From Gossypium raimondii (Eukaryota; Streptophyta; Magnoliopsida; Malvales; Malvaceae), in NCBI RefSeq assembly GCF_025698545.1, contig NC_068569.1:8928001-8992000 (forward strand): a DNA stretch of 64,000 nucleotides, written 5' to 3'. Under the pieces are notes generated by a model. The model was not told where the DNA came from, did not search any database, and was given only the letters and a program-made list of their open reading frames with translations. Shown here one piece after another: positions 1 through 11,700 of the stretch (positions are counted from its first letter, which is position 1; the number at the start of each line of letters is the position of its first letter). The position numbers and the translations under genes were made by a program.

Positions 1-2242
1 AGGACTTTTAGTGTAGAAGGGACACAAACCTCCTTTTCCTTGACTAGTAGCACTATTCAGGGAGATCTTGCTCAAAGAATAGCCAGGGTTAACGCTCTCA
101 GGTTTCTTAATTTGATCAAGTAATGGGGAGGCAAACGGCACTGAACGAACCGCGTTTCGTACTGAAGAGACCTTTCCTTTGGAAACGACATATACAGTGC
201 AGAAGTCCGGTGAAGTTTTCAATACACAGGTCGGTATGTCGGCCCTGAATTTTCTGCATAACCATCGTTTGGATAAGAAAGAATTTCAGTGCTGAAGAAG
301 CGCCATCATTCTTTTAATTTTTACTCTAGGCTAGGTGGTGATGTTACCCTAACTATTACATTCGCTACACAAAAGCTCATTATTAACGTTTGTTTCTCAT
401 TTCAGACAGACTTGTTGCTATTTAAAGTTTAAAATCTGATTTCTCCTGCAAAACCAATCATATTGGGTTCTTATCTAACCAATACCTCATAAATCCACTT
501 CGAGAAGGGGCACCAAGAACCAATTTCTCAATTGCAGCGTAAGAAACATATTCCGTCAATGCTTTTACAATATCTGAACCTTCAAGTATGATATCAAGAG
601 AACGTATCTGTTACAAATCAAACCAAATAAATATCATTTCTATATAGTGGCAGAGCGAGGATATTATTTATGAGGAGATCAAATTAAAATTAGGCATGTT
701 ACGATTCAAACATTTCAACAATTGATTCAAAAGAAATAATATTTTAACATAATAATCGATTTAAAAGGAGTAATATTCTAATATGACAATCGATTTAAAC
801 ATAAAAACAATAGATTTAAAAGAAGTAATATTCCAGCATAACAATCGATTCAATCCAAATTGACCAATTCATGATTATCCAAAATCAACCAAATTTGATC
901 CTCCAAAAACAAGTATAGTTTTCACAATTAAGCCGCAAACTTAAAACCGAATTCATGCTCATCCAAATATGCACCAGTGCCGCCTAACACAGTGACGAAA
1001 CCAAAAAAACAACTTTTAAAAGATAATGATGGCCGAATGATTTGCTGAAAAATTTGGGAGTGTTGCTTGACACGTCAACGGCACCGACTGAGTACCGTAG
1101 ATTTTGCCCATTTTCGTAAATAATTGGTGTGGTGCCTATTTTGGTAATTAATTATTTTTTCACATTATTTGAGCAAAAATACCTATTTAAAAAGAACAAT
1201 TAAGAAAAAATAGTATATCATTACTTAAAATTGTGCACGATGTTCTTTTAAGGAAAAAAATCATTAAATATAAAGTCTGAATCAAAAGTTTCAACAATCT
1301 CTCTCAATATAAACGACAATATTATCTATAAGAAATTCATCGTCCATTTTGTTGCGAAAATTCAAAACAAGCCTTTAATACATATGCATAAAATAAGTTT
1401 CAAAGATTCAAAATCTATGAAAATTTAAAGAAAAACATACTTTATACTTAAAATTGGAGGAAAATGATGCAGAATTCTTTTCTTCTTTTCTTGCTAGGCA
1501 TGAATATGAAAAGAAAGATGATAAAAATATGTTCATATTTTTTCTTTTAATATTAAATTATTATTTAATAAAATGTCATTCAAAAGTTATCATGAATAAT
1601 TTAGCTTTTTCAGAAATATTTTCTTTGTTTTTATCAAGAATAATTTTTGGGAAGACTATAATTTGTATACAAAGGAGGAAATTGTAAAAAATCTTAAACC
1701 TTAGTCGGCTTTACTTATATTTTTTGGAGGATCCTACCATATCTATAAATGGTTAAATTGTAAAAATTTTAAACTTTAGGAGCATTACCCCTGGGCCTCT
1801 ACTAGGCTACGCGATGATATATACTTGATATGAAAGAAAGCAATCGTCACAATTGCTCAAAGGGTTGCATTCGATTTCATAAACTTACGTCTTTTCGAGT
1901 ACAAAAACAATGGAAGGTGAGGAACAGTTCCCTAGATAGCTTATCCTTCATCTGCTTGTTGGTGCCGGGTTCGCTAACATGACCATTACCTGCACCAGGG
2001 TAAAACTTAAATAAGAATATTGGAGCATGGATCATGAACCAAGAGTTCGACAGAGAGTTACCGGCTGATGGTTTATTAACATGAATAAGAACAACAGTTT
2101 GGCTTTTGGAAAGAAGCTGCTCAACGGCCCATCTGAAAGCATGTAGACTCCCTTTGTCCTTATCAATGGCTACCGCTACCAGCCCATTGCCACCACCACC
2201 CCCTTTCTTTGATACTGTACTATGTCCCTTTGGATGCCACAT
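1..2242 (-). CDS. USP-domain protein of the U-box/USP receptor-like kinase type (3' part beyond window)
   Basis: Three coding exons read on the minus strand: 2242-1889, 607-486 and 253 to beyond position 1. Frames join without a break (118 codons, then a phase-2 junction giving Arg). Exon 1 opens with MWHPKGHS and the alpha/beta start of a universal stress protein fold (VAVAIDKDKGS, then AFRWAVEQLL, then VVLIHVNKP), followed by ELFLTFHCFCTRKD. Exon 2 carries ALTEYVSYAAIEKLVLGA. Exon 3 carries the USP end DFCTVYVVSKGKVSSVR and the beginning of the Ser-rich linker. In this family a linker, coiled coil, kinase and often a C-terminal U-box follow, but none of that is visible, so kinase or E3 activity is inferred only. 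Intron 1 (608-1888) is long and filled with AT-rich repeat DNA. The ATG at 2242-2240 is the first in frame. Confidence 0.83.
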
Positions 2243-2944
2243 TTTGCTGTCTTCTTTTTTTATTTTCTCTTCTTCTTCCTTAAAGCTTAATCAAAGAATG
2301 AAAACAATACCCAAGGAAAAACAAAACTAGCTGGTTTTTTAAAGTGTTTTTAATTAGAATATAAATAAATATATAAAATGAATATTTAGTGACCCAGGTT
2401 ATAATGGCAAAATGAAGATTCTAGTTTTTGTTGACAAAAACTACCTTACGGATCATCATTTGTTATTATCAGAAGGGAAGTTTAGAACTAGTTTTGGGAG
2501 GCCTAAAACCTCTCTTTTTTCCTCTAATCCCCTTTACAGCAGGCATCAAAATTCTGATTTTGACCATGCATTGCCTTTTATTGTCTTCTTTTTAACAGCT
2601 CCCTTGTTTTAGCTTTTGTCTATTTTGGTTGTCAAATAAATTCCTCAATAATTAGAACCCTTTGACCGAAACTTGTGTTGGAAATCAATCAACGTTACAA
2701 TAATTAAAAATGGAGGACTATATTAACCAACAAATAATTATGAATAATAATAAGGTATATTGCATTCTTAGATAAAAGATTTAGGGTTGAATTTTAGAGA
2801 CGATATTATTGAAATGAATAGCCACAAACCTTAAACATGGACTATAAAACATATATAAAGAATATTAAAAAAAAATTGAGGCATATATTTCTTCCCCTCT
2901 CACTGTTTCCATGAGCGAATTATAGAAAATAATAATATGCCTTA

Positions 2945-3077
2945 GGTTTGGAGGACGATTGGGTGCGGTGCGGTGCGTTATGCTTATTTTTTGTCTCATG
3001 CTATAGTATCTAATCTCAATGCCACCACTGTTTTTACATTAACCGCAGGTAAACGCACCATCCATCCAAACTCACCA
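2945..3077 (+). mobile_element. Harbinger-like MITE, copy 1
   Basis: About 133 bp, starting GGTTTGGAGGACGATTGGG and ending CATCCAAACTCACCA. It is flanked on both sides by TTA (2942-2944 and 3078-3080), read as a 3-bp target-site duplication. The interior has the GCGGTGCGGTGCG block and the TAGTATCTAATCTCA block shared with the copies at 39031 and 48524. The left inverted repeat is slightly eroded. TWA duplications plus short inverted repeats point to PIF/Harbinger. The family assignment is inference. Confidence 0.8.
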
Positions 3078-3344
3078 TTAATTTGTACTAATTAAAAGCA
3101 AGACAAAAAAGGATAATGATCAGTAATTATTATCGAGTGGATATAAATAGAAGTACTGTTAATGAATTAGAATAAACTTGTGATTGAGATGTATTGTTTA
3201 TTATTTAGCAATACAATAATAACTAATCATTGTTCATATGTGTAAAGTTAATTTATAGAATAAACTTATACTTACTAGACAGTAATAGATGGAAAGATAA
3301 AAAGAGAGTTTGATCCCAAACATGATCATATTAAAATTATTGGC

Positions 3345-3602
3345 AGTGGCGGAGCCAAGGGGGGTTGGTAGGGCTCCGATCTCCTATAAAATGAAAAATT
3401 TTTCATTTAAATTCTTTATAATTTATGAAATTTTAAATTAATAATAGTAAAATTGTATTTTGGCCTCCCAAAAATAATAAAAATTTGATTTAATCCTCTA
3501 AAATTATAAAGATATAGACTATTAAATAGTAAAATTATATTTTACTATCGTAAAAATATAATTTAATTCCGACCTCCCAAAAATTTTTCTAACTCCACCG
3601 CT
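3345..3602 (+). mobile_element. MITE-like dispersed element with AGTGGCGGAG terminus
   Basis: Begins near AGTGGCGGAGCCAAGG and ends near CTAACTCCACCGCT, whose reverse complement resembles the beginning, giving imperfect terminal inverted repeats of about 13 bp. The interior alternates AT-rich blocks with CCTCCCAAAAAT motifs. A related copy in the opposite orientation lies at about 45950-46130, and a possible fragment (GTGGCAGAGCGAGG) near 646. The target-site duplication is not clear, and the element class is unknown. Confidence 0.5.
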
Positions 3603-4790
3603 TGATATTAGTGGATATGAGTTATTAGAGTAACATTAGGTATTTTATGTTGTGATTATTATTCTGGTGAAATGCTACTATCAAATTGCTAACATATATC
3701 CAACCTTTTCCATTTGAGGCGATTTTAATTTGTTATATAAATTATATATATTTGATTTATTAAGGTATTTATTGGTGAGTCCAATAATTAATTCTTCATT
3801 TTGTAGGCTCATTAAATGGATAAATACTAGTCATAAGTTTTAAATTTGCTCTATATTTAAAGTGAACATCAAACCTTCAACCACTAGTTAATGTAAATGT
3901 GAGATTGTAATAATTTAATTAATTTTCAAGTAATACAATAATTTATTAAATTGAAGAATACAATAATTTAGTTGTTAAGGTAAAATGTGAGATTTTATTG
4001 AAGAGGAAGAAAAATTGACGGGGTTTGAACTCATCATTTCAGAATCAAATAATGTTCTTAGCTTTTTGCTGATACTTTTTTACAATCCAATAATAATAAT
4101 AAGCGTGGGATGGCTTCTTTTTCTAAGAAAAGAAAAGAAAAGAAATCAGCCGTGAGCAACTCAATTAATGTTTGTCGCTAAAATTTGTTATTTTAATAAT
4201 AATAATAATAATAATAATATTAATAAAGTTATTAGTTGATGTGGGTGATATAGATCATAAGCATTCACAATTTGATTGTGATAATAATGTTATAAAAAAA
4301 AGGAAACAGGTTATGTGAAAATAAAATGATAATTAAATTTTAAGTGTTAACATGTACACAAAAATAAAAAAATAAAGATATGTGTAAGCCTGAAACCTCA
4401 CATAGGCCGAAGAACCATATTTGTTTATTAATTAAGCTTATTATGCTTTTAATTTATGTTATTATAGAAATTATTGGAGAAAGTTATTAGAATAACTAAT
4501 ATAACAAATAAAAAGCTAGGAACAAATATTTGTATTTGTATTTTTTTTTCTTTTTCCATTTAAAAGAATTCTCTATCAAATATTTGCTTTTCTTTTTTTC
4601 GGGTTTCTTCACCATGTTAGAAATGTATGAAGGCTTCATGTCTGGAGTTACAGCCCAGCCAAGTTTTCATTGTTTACATATGGAGAAAGCTAGCTCCCCG
4701 CGGACCATGATGTTGTTCATGAAGACATAGCTGGGTTATCCATTCTTACATTCATCAAGGTGTGCTTGCTCCCCTTCATCATCTCACAGC

Positions 4791-7007
4791 TCAACGACTG
4801 AAGAAGGATTCCTCATCCTTAAAACCGTTTTCCCCAGAGATAACTGCATTCACTTCGCCTATGGTGGAAGAGACGTCGTCATCATCATCTTCCTCTCTCA
4901 ACTCTTCAATCTCTTTCACTACTTCCTTCAGCTCTGGTCTTGCCTCCGCATCTTCTTCGCAACAACTTAACCCGATCTTCAATAGGCTTATCATCTCACC
5001 TTTACAGTTCTTCGTTCCTTGCATCTCCGTGTCGAACACTTCACTGATCTTCTTCTCCTTCACCATCTTGTTCACCCACGTCGCTAAATTCGTTTTGCTG
5101 TCGTAACTTGGCGTCAGATAGTTTTCTGGGAACCTACCCGTTAAGATTTCCAAGATGAGTATTCCCAGGCACCAGACATCGGTTTTCCTACTTATGCGGC
5201 CATTCATCGCATACTCTGGTGATTTGTAAGCAGTCATCAGCGAGTGAGCTTGCTCTTGGTTTATCACCGACCTCAATGCGTAGTCACATAAAAATGGCTC
5301 GAAGTTCATGTCCAGGAGCACATTGGAAGATTTCAGATGACCGTGTGGAACAACTAGGGTAGGAAGCTCGTTGTAGAGATATGCCAAACCCTTCACAACA
5401 CCTCTTATGATCTTCAACCGAGTTTGCCAATCAAGACCAGGTTTCTCTTCAGAGCGGTTGGCTGCACCCACCCACACAAAAATAGAGTTAGTGACTATAA
5501 TTTGTAAGTACTAGCTAGCAACTTTAAGTTAAAAGGATGGGAATCTGACCATGAAGGTGACTGGCCAAGCTACCATCAACTACGAACTTGGAAACCAATA
5601 ACTTTTCCTCTTTCCTATAGTAATATGCCAATACAGGTAGTAGGTTCTGATGGCTTAGCCTTCCTAATCTTCTCATATGTTCATGGAAATCTTCCCTGCC
5701 AACGTTATTCATTTGCTTATAGTTCTTCACCACCACTGCTTCACCTTTCCCTATGATAGCCTTATATGAAGCACCAAAATTCCCACTACCAAGAATCTCA
5801 GCTGAGGCTCTTAACAGATCCTGTAAATCAAACCTTTGGACATCCTCATTCAAGAATATTAGCTCAGACCTTTTCACATGAATAGTAGTAGAAGTCTCTG
5901 GAACTTTCTTTCCCCCTTCATCGCTTGCTGGCGGCTTAGTTGACTCATTAACAAATGCTTCCTCCTCTGATGATATTGATCTTCCTCTCCTCCGGACGAG
6001 ACAAAAAACAAGTAATGCAATAATCGCCAGTAAAACTACAGACACCACAATGAGGGCAATCGTTAGAGCAGTCGATGACTTTTTAACCGTGGGTACAAGG
6101 GGGCTGTGTGGAGGGCCGCTAGGACTAGGTGGCGAACTAGGCGGAGGGCTCATGCCGCATGCTTTGAGAGGTGGCCCGCATAGATTTTTGTTCCCTGCAT
6201 CACAACAAAGATATAAACATAAATAAATAGGTGCCAAATTACCTTTAGCGGATCAAGGCTTTATTTTATTATATCTTGACTAAAGGCATGCATGCATGCA
6301 TGCGTGCTGTGGGTACCTGAGAACATGTTTGCACTCATTTTGCTTAAGCTTTCAGGAATAGGCCCCTCAAATTGATTGTTAGCCAGGTTCACCACCTTCA
6401 ATTCCTTCCCATAAAATTCAGGTATTACGCCACTAAATTGGTTCCCCTCCAATTTCAGAATGGCTAGCTTAGGCAAGGTGATTAGCGATTTAGGAACTTT
6501 ACCAGTAAAAGCATTATTTGCCAAAAACACTCTCTTCAAGGATAGCATCCCTTGGAACTCTTCATCGGAAATCTCCCCAGAAAGACGATTGTTTGACAAA
6601 TACAAAGCCTTCAACATACTTAAATTCTTCACATCAGGTAATTTACCATCAAAATTGTTGTTCATGAGACTTAAACTGCGCAATTCATGCAATGCCCCGA
6701 GACTTTCAATATTCACCGTCCCTGCTAGACCCATGTTTTCAAGTTGCAAACCGATAACTTTACTGTCATGGCAAAGAACACCAACCCAATTCCCTATATC
6801 TCCTATACATGGTGGAACGGAAGCATTCCAATTGTTAAGAGACGATGAGATTGTTAACGAGTCCTTAAACGTCAAGAGGCTCTCAGTCTCCGTATCACCA
6901 CCAGCCCCGCATGTATAGTGGACCAACGATAAGAAAAGAACAAGTGCAAGAAATAACGAGGGATTTGGCATGCGCACAAGCCTAGCTATGTGCGTGCCCA
7001 TTACCAT
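4791..7007 (-). CDS. Pollen receptor-like kinase (PRK, LRR-III), probable pseudokinase
   Basis: Exons 7007-6317, 6194-5550 and 5461-4791 join in frame to 668 residues, the usual length for PRKs. The order is: signal peptide (about 13-34, LFLALVLFLSL), N-terminal LRR cap, about five or six LRRs, a Pro/Ser-rich juxtamembrane stretch (about 245-265), one membrane helix (about 272-296), and a kinase-like domain. The glycine loop is GSGNFG (366-371) and the VAIK lysine is present (K387). However, the HRD motif reads HGH (485-487) and DFG reads DYA (505-507), so phosphotransfer is unlikely. Both changes are common in this subfamily, which acts in receptor complexes and ROP-GEF signalling at the pollen-tube plasma membrane. 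The acidic C-terminus (EEDDDDDV) is also typical. The start is the first ATG (7007); Met13 is an alternative. A (GCAT)n repeat sits in intron 1 (6284-6304). Confidence 0.92.
6284..6304. repeat. (GCAT)n microsatellite in PRK intron 1
   Basis: About five GCAT units, self-complementary, 13 bases inside the donor side of intron 1 of the PRK gene. Confidence 0.8.
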
Positions 7008-8714
7008 TGCAAGCTACAACGTGGAAATGGTGTCTAAGCAGATAAGGCAGGCTTCAATAGAAATGACGAGTTTTGATTGCATGAGCTTACTATCGGGCCT
7101 TTTTGCCTTACATTGACTTGTATACCTTCGTTTTTCGTTTTGGGGAAGGAAATGTGAGGGATGAAGAGAGTTGAAAAAAACAGGGGACAAACGCCACGAC
7201 GATACGTTGGCGTAAAATCCCAAGAATAGAAGAGTTGGTGAGGATTTAGTAATAAAAAGGATTGAATGAAGAGGGTCCAAAGTTGGTGAAATTGAGTAAA
7301 CAATCCTATATTCTAACCTATGCCCTGGGTTTTTTTTTTTTTTTTTGTGGTTTACAAGCTGAGCTGTGCCTCGGAGAAATCTTAGCTCCGCCTTCCAATT
7401 TTAAGCCTTTTTTGCCCTACTCTATTAACTTGGACGGTTTTAAACTATTTCCCTATTTTTAGTTTATGACTCTTGAGGACATTATGTCTTCCTCCTCCTC
7501 TTTCTTCTTATATGTTATACCCAACAACAGCTAATTTCCATCGTAATCAAAACCAACTTCCTTTTTTATATAAAAAGAAAACATGCGTGTATTGTCACCA
7601 TCATGACTCACATCTCAAAATGGTCAAGCTCTAATTTGTGTTTAAATTGTGGACGCCCTTTTTTGTCATATTCCATTCATCACCCATTTATAAAATTATT
7701 TTAATCTTATTAGAGATGAAAAGTTGAAAGGGAGATAGCTCTAGCAATTTTTTCAACATGGTGGAGCCACAACTTCATCAATCAACTTATTTAAAATATT
7801 AAAATTATATATTAGAAATATATAAATTTAAAAATAAAAAATTAATTATCAATGTGGGAACATTAGTCTGATTCAGGATCTAAATTAGATAAAAAATACA
7901 AACCCTAATATAAAATAATTGTCAAATTTAAAACCAAAAATTTAAAGGAAAAATTTATCAAGTTTAAGCTCAAAATATGATTTAATCCTAAATTATATAT
8001 AAAAAAATTATCAGGTTTAAGCTCACTATTAAAATACAATATTCCCACTTATTAGATAGGGTTGAAATGGTAGACAACACTTATCATAGCTTGTATATTT
8101 TGATAATATTTCGTACTCAAACTTTTAATTTTCTTTATTTGTATTAAACAATAATTTCAATCAATCAAATCGTGTTTTTGTCTTATGTACTATTAGTTAG
8201 CGAATTTATTATATTGCATACGTAGAGGATTTTTTGGGGGTTGAAACAAAGTCGGCCGCCGGCTTTGAGCCTTTCTTTCCGGTGGTGTTAGGCGGCAGCC
8301 GGCAGGTAATCACTTTAAAATTCATAGTAATTTTATATATGCATTTTCACGAGATGATGGTGTGAGTTGATAGTAAATTTTTTAATATAATTATATAGAA
8401 AACAATTATTTTAATTGAGAAAATGGTCTTACATTTGGTAGCAAGTAGAAGTAATTCATTTTAAGATTTTATTTATGTTTTCAAGTGTAGCATAATGCTA
8501 ATATTATGCACAATGGGAGCCCACCAATTGTTTACATTTGTTGATCAAACCATCGAAATTTTAGATTTTGTTGTGTTATTGGACAGTCTGCTATCACTTT
8601 CCAGCAGGGTCTCTCATTCATAGTTAACAAAACTCAACACTTGTGGAGTCCAGCATTTGCCAAAGAAGTAAACATTGTGGACAACTCAGTCTGTGTGCTT
8701 TTTCCTTAAACAAA
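7008..8714. promoter_or_regulatory. Shared upstream region between divergent PRK and CAS-type OSC genes
   Basis: The two genes face away from each other across 1.7 kb, so this region must hold both promoters. It is AT-rich with a poly-T run at about 7330-7347 and a GC-richer patch at 8250-8305 (GGCCGCCGGC). No coding region is supported. No TATA position can be assigned with confidence for either gene. Confidence 0.5.
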
Positions 8715-11700
8715 ATGTGGAGACTTAAGATTGCCAAAGGGAGTGTTGGAGATGGTGGGGGATGGCTAAGGAGTTTGAACAATCATGTGGGACGTCAAGT
8801 CTGGGAATTCTGCCCTGAATCAGGAACCCCGGAAGAGCTTTCTAAGGTGGAAATGGCTCGTCAGAGTTTTCGGGATAACCGTTTCCACAAAAAGCACAGT
8901 TCTGATCTTCTCATGAGAATTCAGGTTAATCTGGGTGCTGAAATTGGGATTTGGGGTTTTTTGTTAATTAGTTGTTCATGTATTTTGTTTTCCAATTTTG
9001 GAAGAATTGGTTCTCTGCTGTTGGGATTTCCATATAGTTCTCTTTAGTCTTTCCATTGCAGGGAAATTTTACTTCTATGATTGATTTCATGATGTGACAA
9101 AAAACTTCAAAAAAGGAAAAAGAAGCTTAAAACTTTTCTCTTCTGCTGTGGTAAACTTCATATCCAGATTATATGAAAACAGTTAAGGAGTGTAGAAAAG
9201 ATTTCTTGTTTTTGACACGTCGTCTAAACCATTGTTGATTGTTTTAGCCATTTTGCATTTTGAAGGTCATTGTAGTTCTTTCTGGATGTAGTTTGCGGAG
9301 GAGAAACAATCTGTCACTAATTTACCACAAACCAAACTGGAAGAGTTTGAAGATGTCAAGGAAGAGGCTGTAATGACAACATTGCGCAGTGCCCTTGATT
9401 TTTATTCAACAATACAAGCAGATGATGGTCATTGGCCAGGAGATTATGGGGGCCCTATGTTTCTACTTCCTGGTTTGGTAAGGCTTAACAAAGCTATATC
9501 TGATTCTGATCTGTCTGTTAATGTGGAAATTACTAATGTCTTTTCTGTGGCTTAATCTACAAAGAAATTAAATTGCTGCTTCTCAAAATCTTTTGACATT
9601 TCACATTTGTACGTGTAGTGGAAGAACCAATCCTTTATTTTGTCATTATGTCTGTCTTTTTAACTCTGAGATCCCCTGATAATTACATTTCAATAGCTTT
9701 CTGATTACCTTGACATTGTTGCATCTCTCAACAACTAATAATTGGATGATATGTAATTTAATCTTTGTTTATAAACTGCAACAGGTTATTACATTATATG
9801 TTACTGGAGCCTTGAATACTGTCCTATCAAAGGAGCATCAATATGAGATATGCAGATATCTGTACAATCATCAGGCAAGCAATGTGCACTGTGTGTGTTT
9901 AAGATTTTTATGATTTCCACTTGTTGAGTAGATATTATGTTATGCACTAATCATGACATAATTATGTTATTATTGTCTGCTAGCTCTCTGGAATGTTTCT
10001 CACATCAGTTGAGCTTGTTCTAAGCAAGCATAGTGCTATCTGGATGAAAGGAAAACCAACCCACTTAAGTCAACTGCCTTTTACTAACTATTCGCTGTCA
10101 GTTGGCATTGTCATTACCGTATAAACAAATGAAGAAAATTGCTCTGTTCTGAGAGTTGTTTGTTTTCTTGCAGAATAGAGATGGTGGTTGGGGTCTTCAC
10201 ATTGAAGGTCCAAGCACCATGTTTGGTACTGTGTTAAATTATGTTAGCTTGAGGCTGCTTGGTGAAGGTGCTGAAGGTGGAGAAGGGGCAATTGAGAAAG
10301 CACGTGAGTGGATCCTAGAACATGGTAGTGCAACTGCAATTACGTCATGGGGGAAAATGTGGCTCTCGGTATATAATCAGTCTTCACTATTTGCTTATTT
10401 GTTATTTTTAGAAAAAGGGTAAAACTTTGAACACAGTGTCAACCTTTTGTCGATATTTGATCCTGATAGGTGCTGGGAGCATATGAATGGTCAGGGAATA
10501 ATCCACTGCCTCCAGAAGTATGGCTATGTCCTTACTTTCTTCCTATTCATCCAGGTTTCTAATTACTTTTTGATGGTTATGTTTTTTAATTCTTCATTCC
10601 AAGCCATGTAGAATATAGAATGTGTGTGTGCGTGTGTGTTTTAGTCACTAGCCTCTTTTCTATTTTTCATTTTAGATAAAGACAACTCATATTGGAGGAT
10701 CTTGTTTCCTATTTTGTAGCTATTTTTCACTTTGAGGGCTTTTCTTTTGCTATAACTTACTTTTCCACTCTTAGTCCATAGGTTTTTCCATATAAATCAT
10801 AAAGATTTTGATCTTTCGATTTGCTTCTGTTTCACTTTTTCCCTTCTTCACTTCATTGACCTGGTTCCTTTCAAAAGTTTGTTAGTAAATAGTCTCCCTT
10901 TTACAGGTCTTATATCTGTTCCAAAGGTTCTACATTATTCTACTCTGGACAATAATTTTGTATAATTCTGTAGGAAGAATGTGGTGTCATTGTCGAATGG
11001 TGTATCTGCCAATGTCGTTTTTGTATGGGAAGAAGTTTGTGGGTCCTATCACACCCACAATTCTATCCTTGAGAAAAGAGCTCTACACGGTTCCTTACCA
11101 TGAAGTCGATTGGAATAAAGCTCGCAACGCGTGTGCCCAGGTTGGCTAACCATTTGCCTGTGAAAAACAATGTTTCTTTATATATGTACAGCAAGTTTTG
11201 GCAATTAGCCAGTGATACTACTTTTACTTGTTTCCTATAGCTACTCTTGTTATTTCATGTGGTTAGTCTGCTTCTTTTTGGAAATTTTGATGTATAAATC
11301 ATCTTAAACATTCTTTCTTTAAATTTATAGTTATTGTATTTAGGAAGTTGCTTCTAGCATATCCAAGACACTTGACAATAATGCAGTTTAATTGAAATCA
11401 TATGTTGCTGAAAGTTCACCAGGCCAGTACAGAGAGTTCAACAGAATTTCCTGGAAAATTTAAATAAACGGTAGAAAATATGATTGCTGGGATCATAGAT
11501 TTACGTAATGAGTGAAATGGTCATGTTCACTGCTTTCTGTTCAATGTGTAAAATAATCGTTAGAAGTTAATAATCCTTTTCCTCACTTATAAACCATGAA
11601 CGCATATCAGTAGTGGGACATTTGTAGAGAAATTAACAGATCTGTTCCAACTGATATTCCTAGAGGTCTCATATTCTTGTTTGTGTTCCAACTTGTCAAG

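Larger units (their letters stand above)
2243..4790. other. AT-rich intergenic region with two MITE-like elements
   Basis: This is the upstream region of the USP gene and the downstream region of the PRK gene. No coding stretch with family resemblance is seen on either strand. It contains a Harbinger-like MITE (2945-3077), a second inverted-repeat element (about 3345-3602) and an (AAT)n microsatellite near 4196-4225. Confidence 0.7.

Noticed and set aside
1454-1687. Small open frame in the USP gene's first intron
   Set aside because: It is Lys/Phe/Ile-rich, as expected from AT-rich DNA, and lies inside an intron.
6460-6918. 152-residue open frame on the plus strand
   Set aside because: It is antisense to PRK exon 1, with composition explained by the leucine-rich repeats on the other strand.
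8643-8714. In-frame upstream extension of the CAS-type gene from a GTG codon
   Set aside because: There is no ATG, and the MWRLKIA start at 8715 is the family norm.
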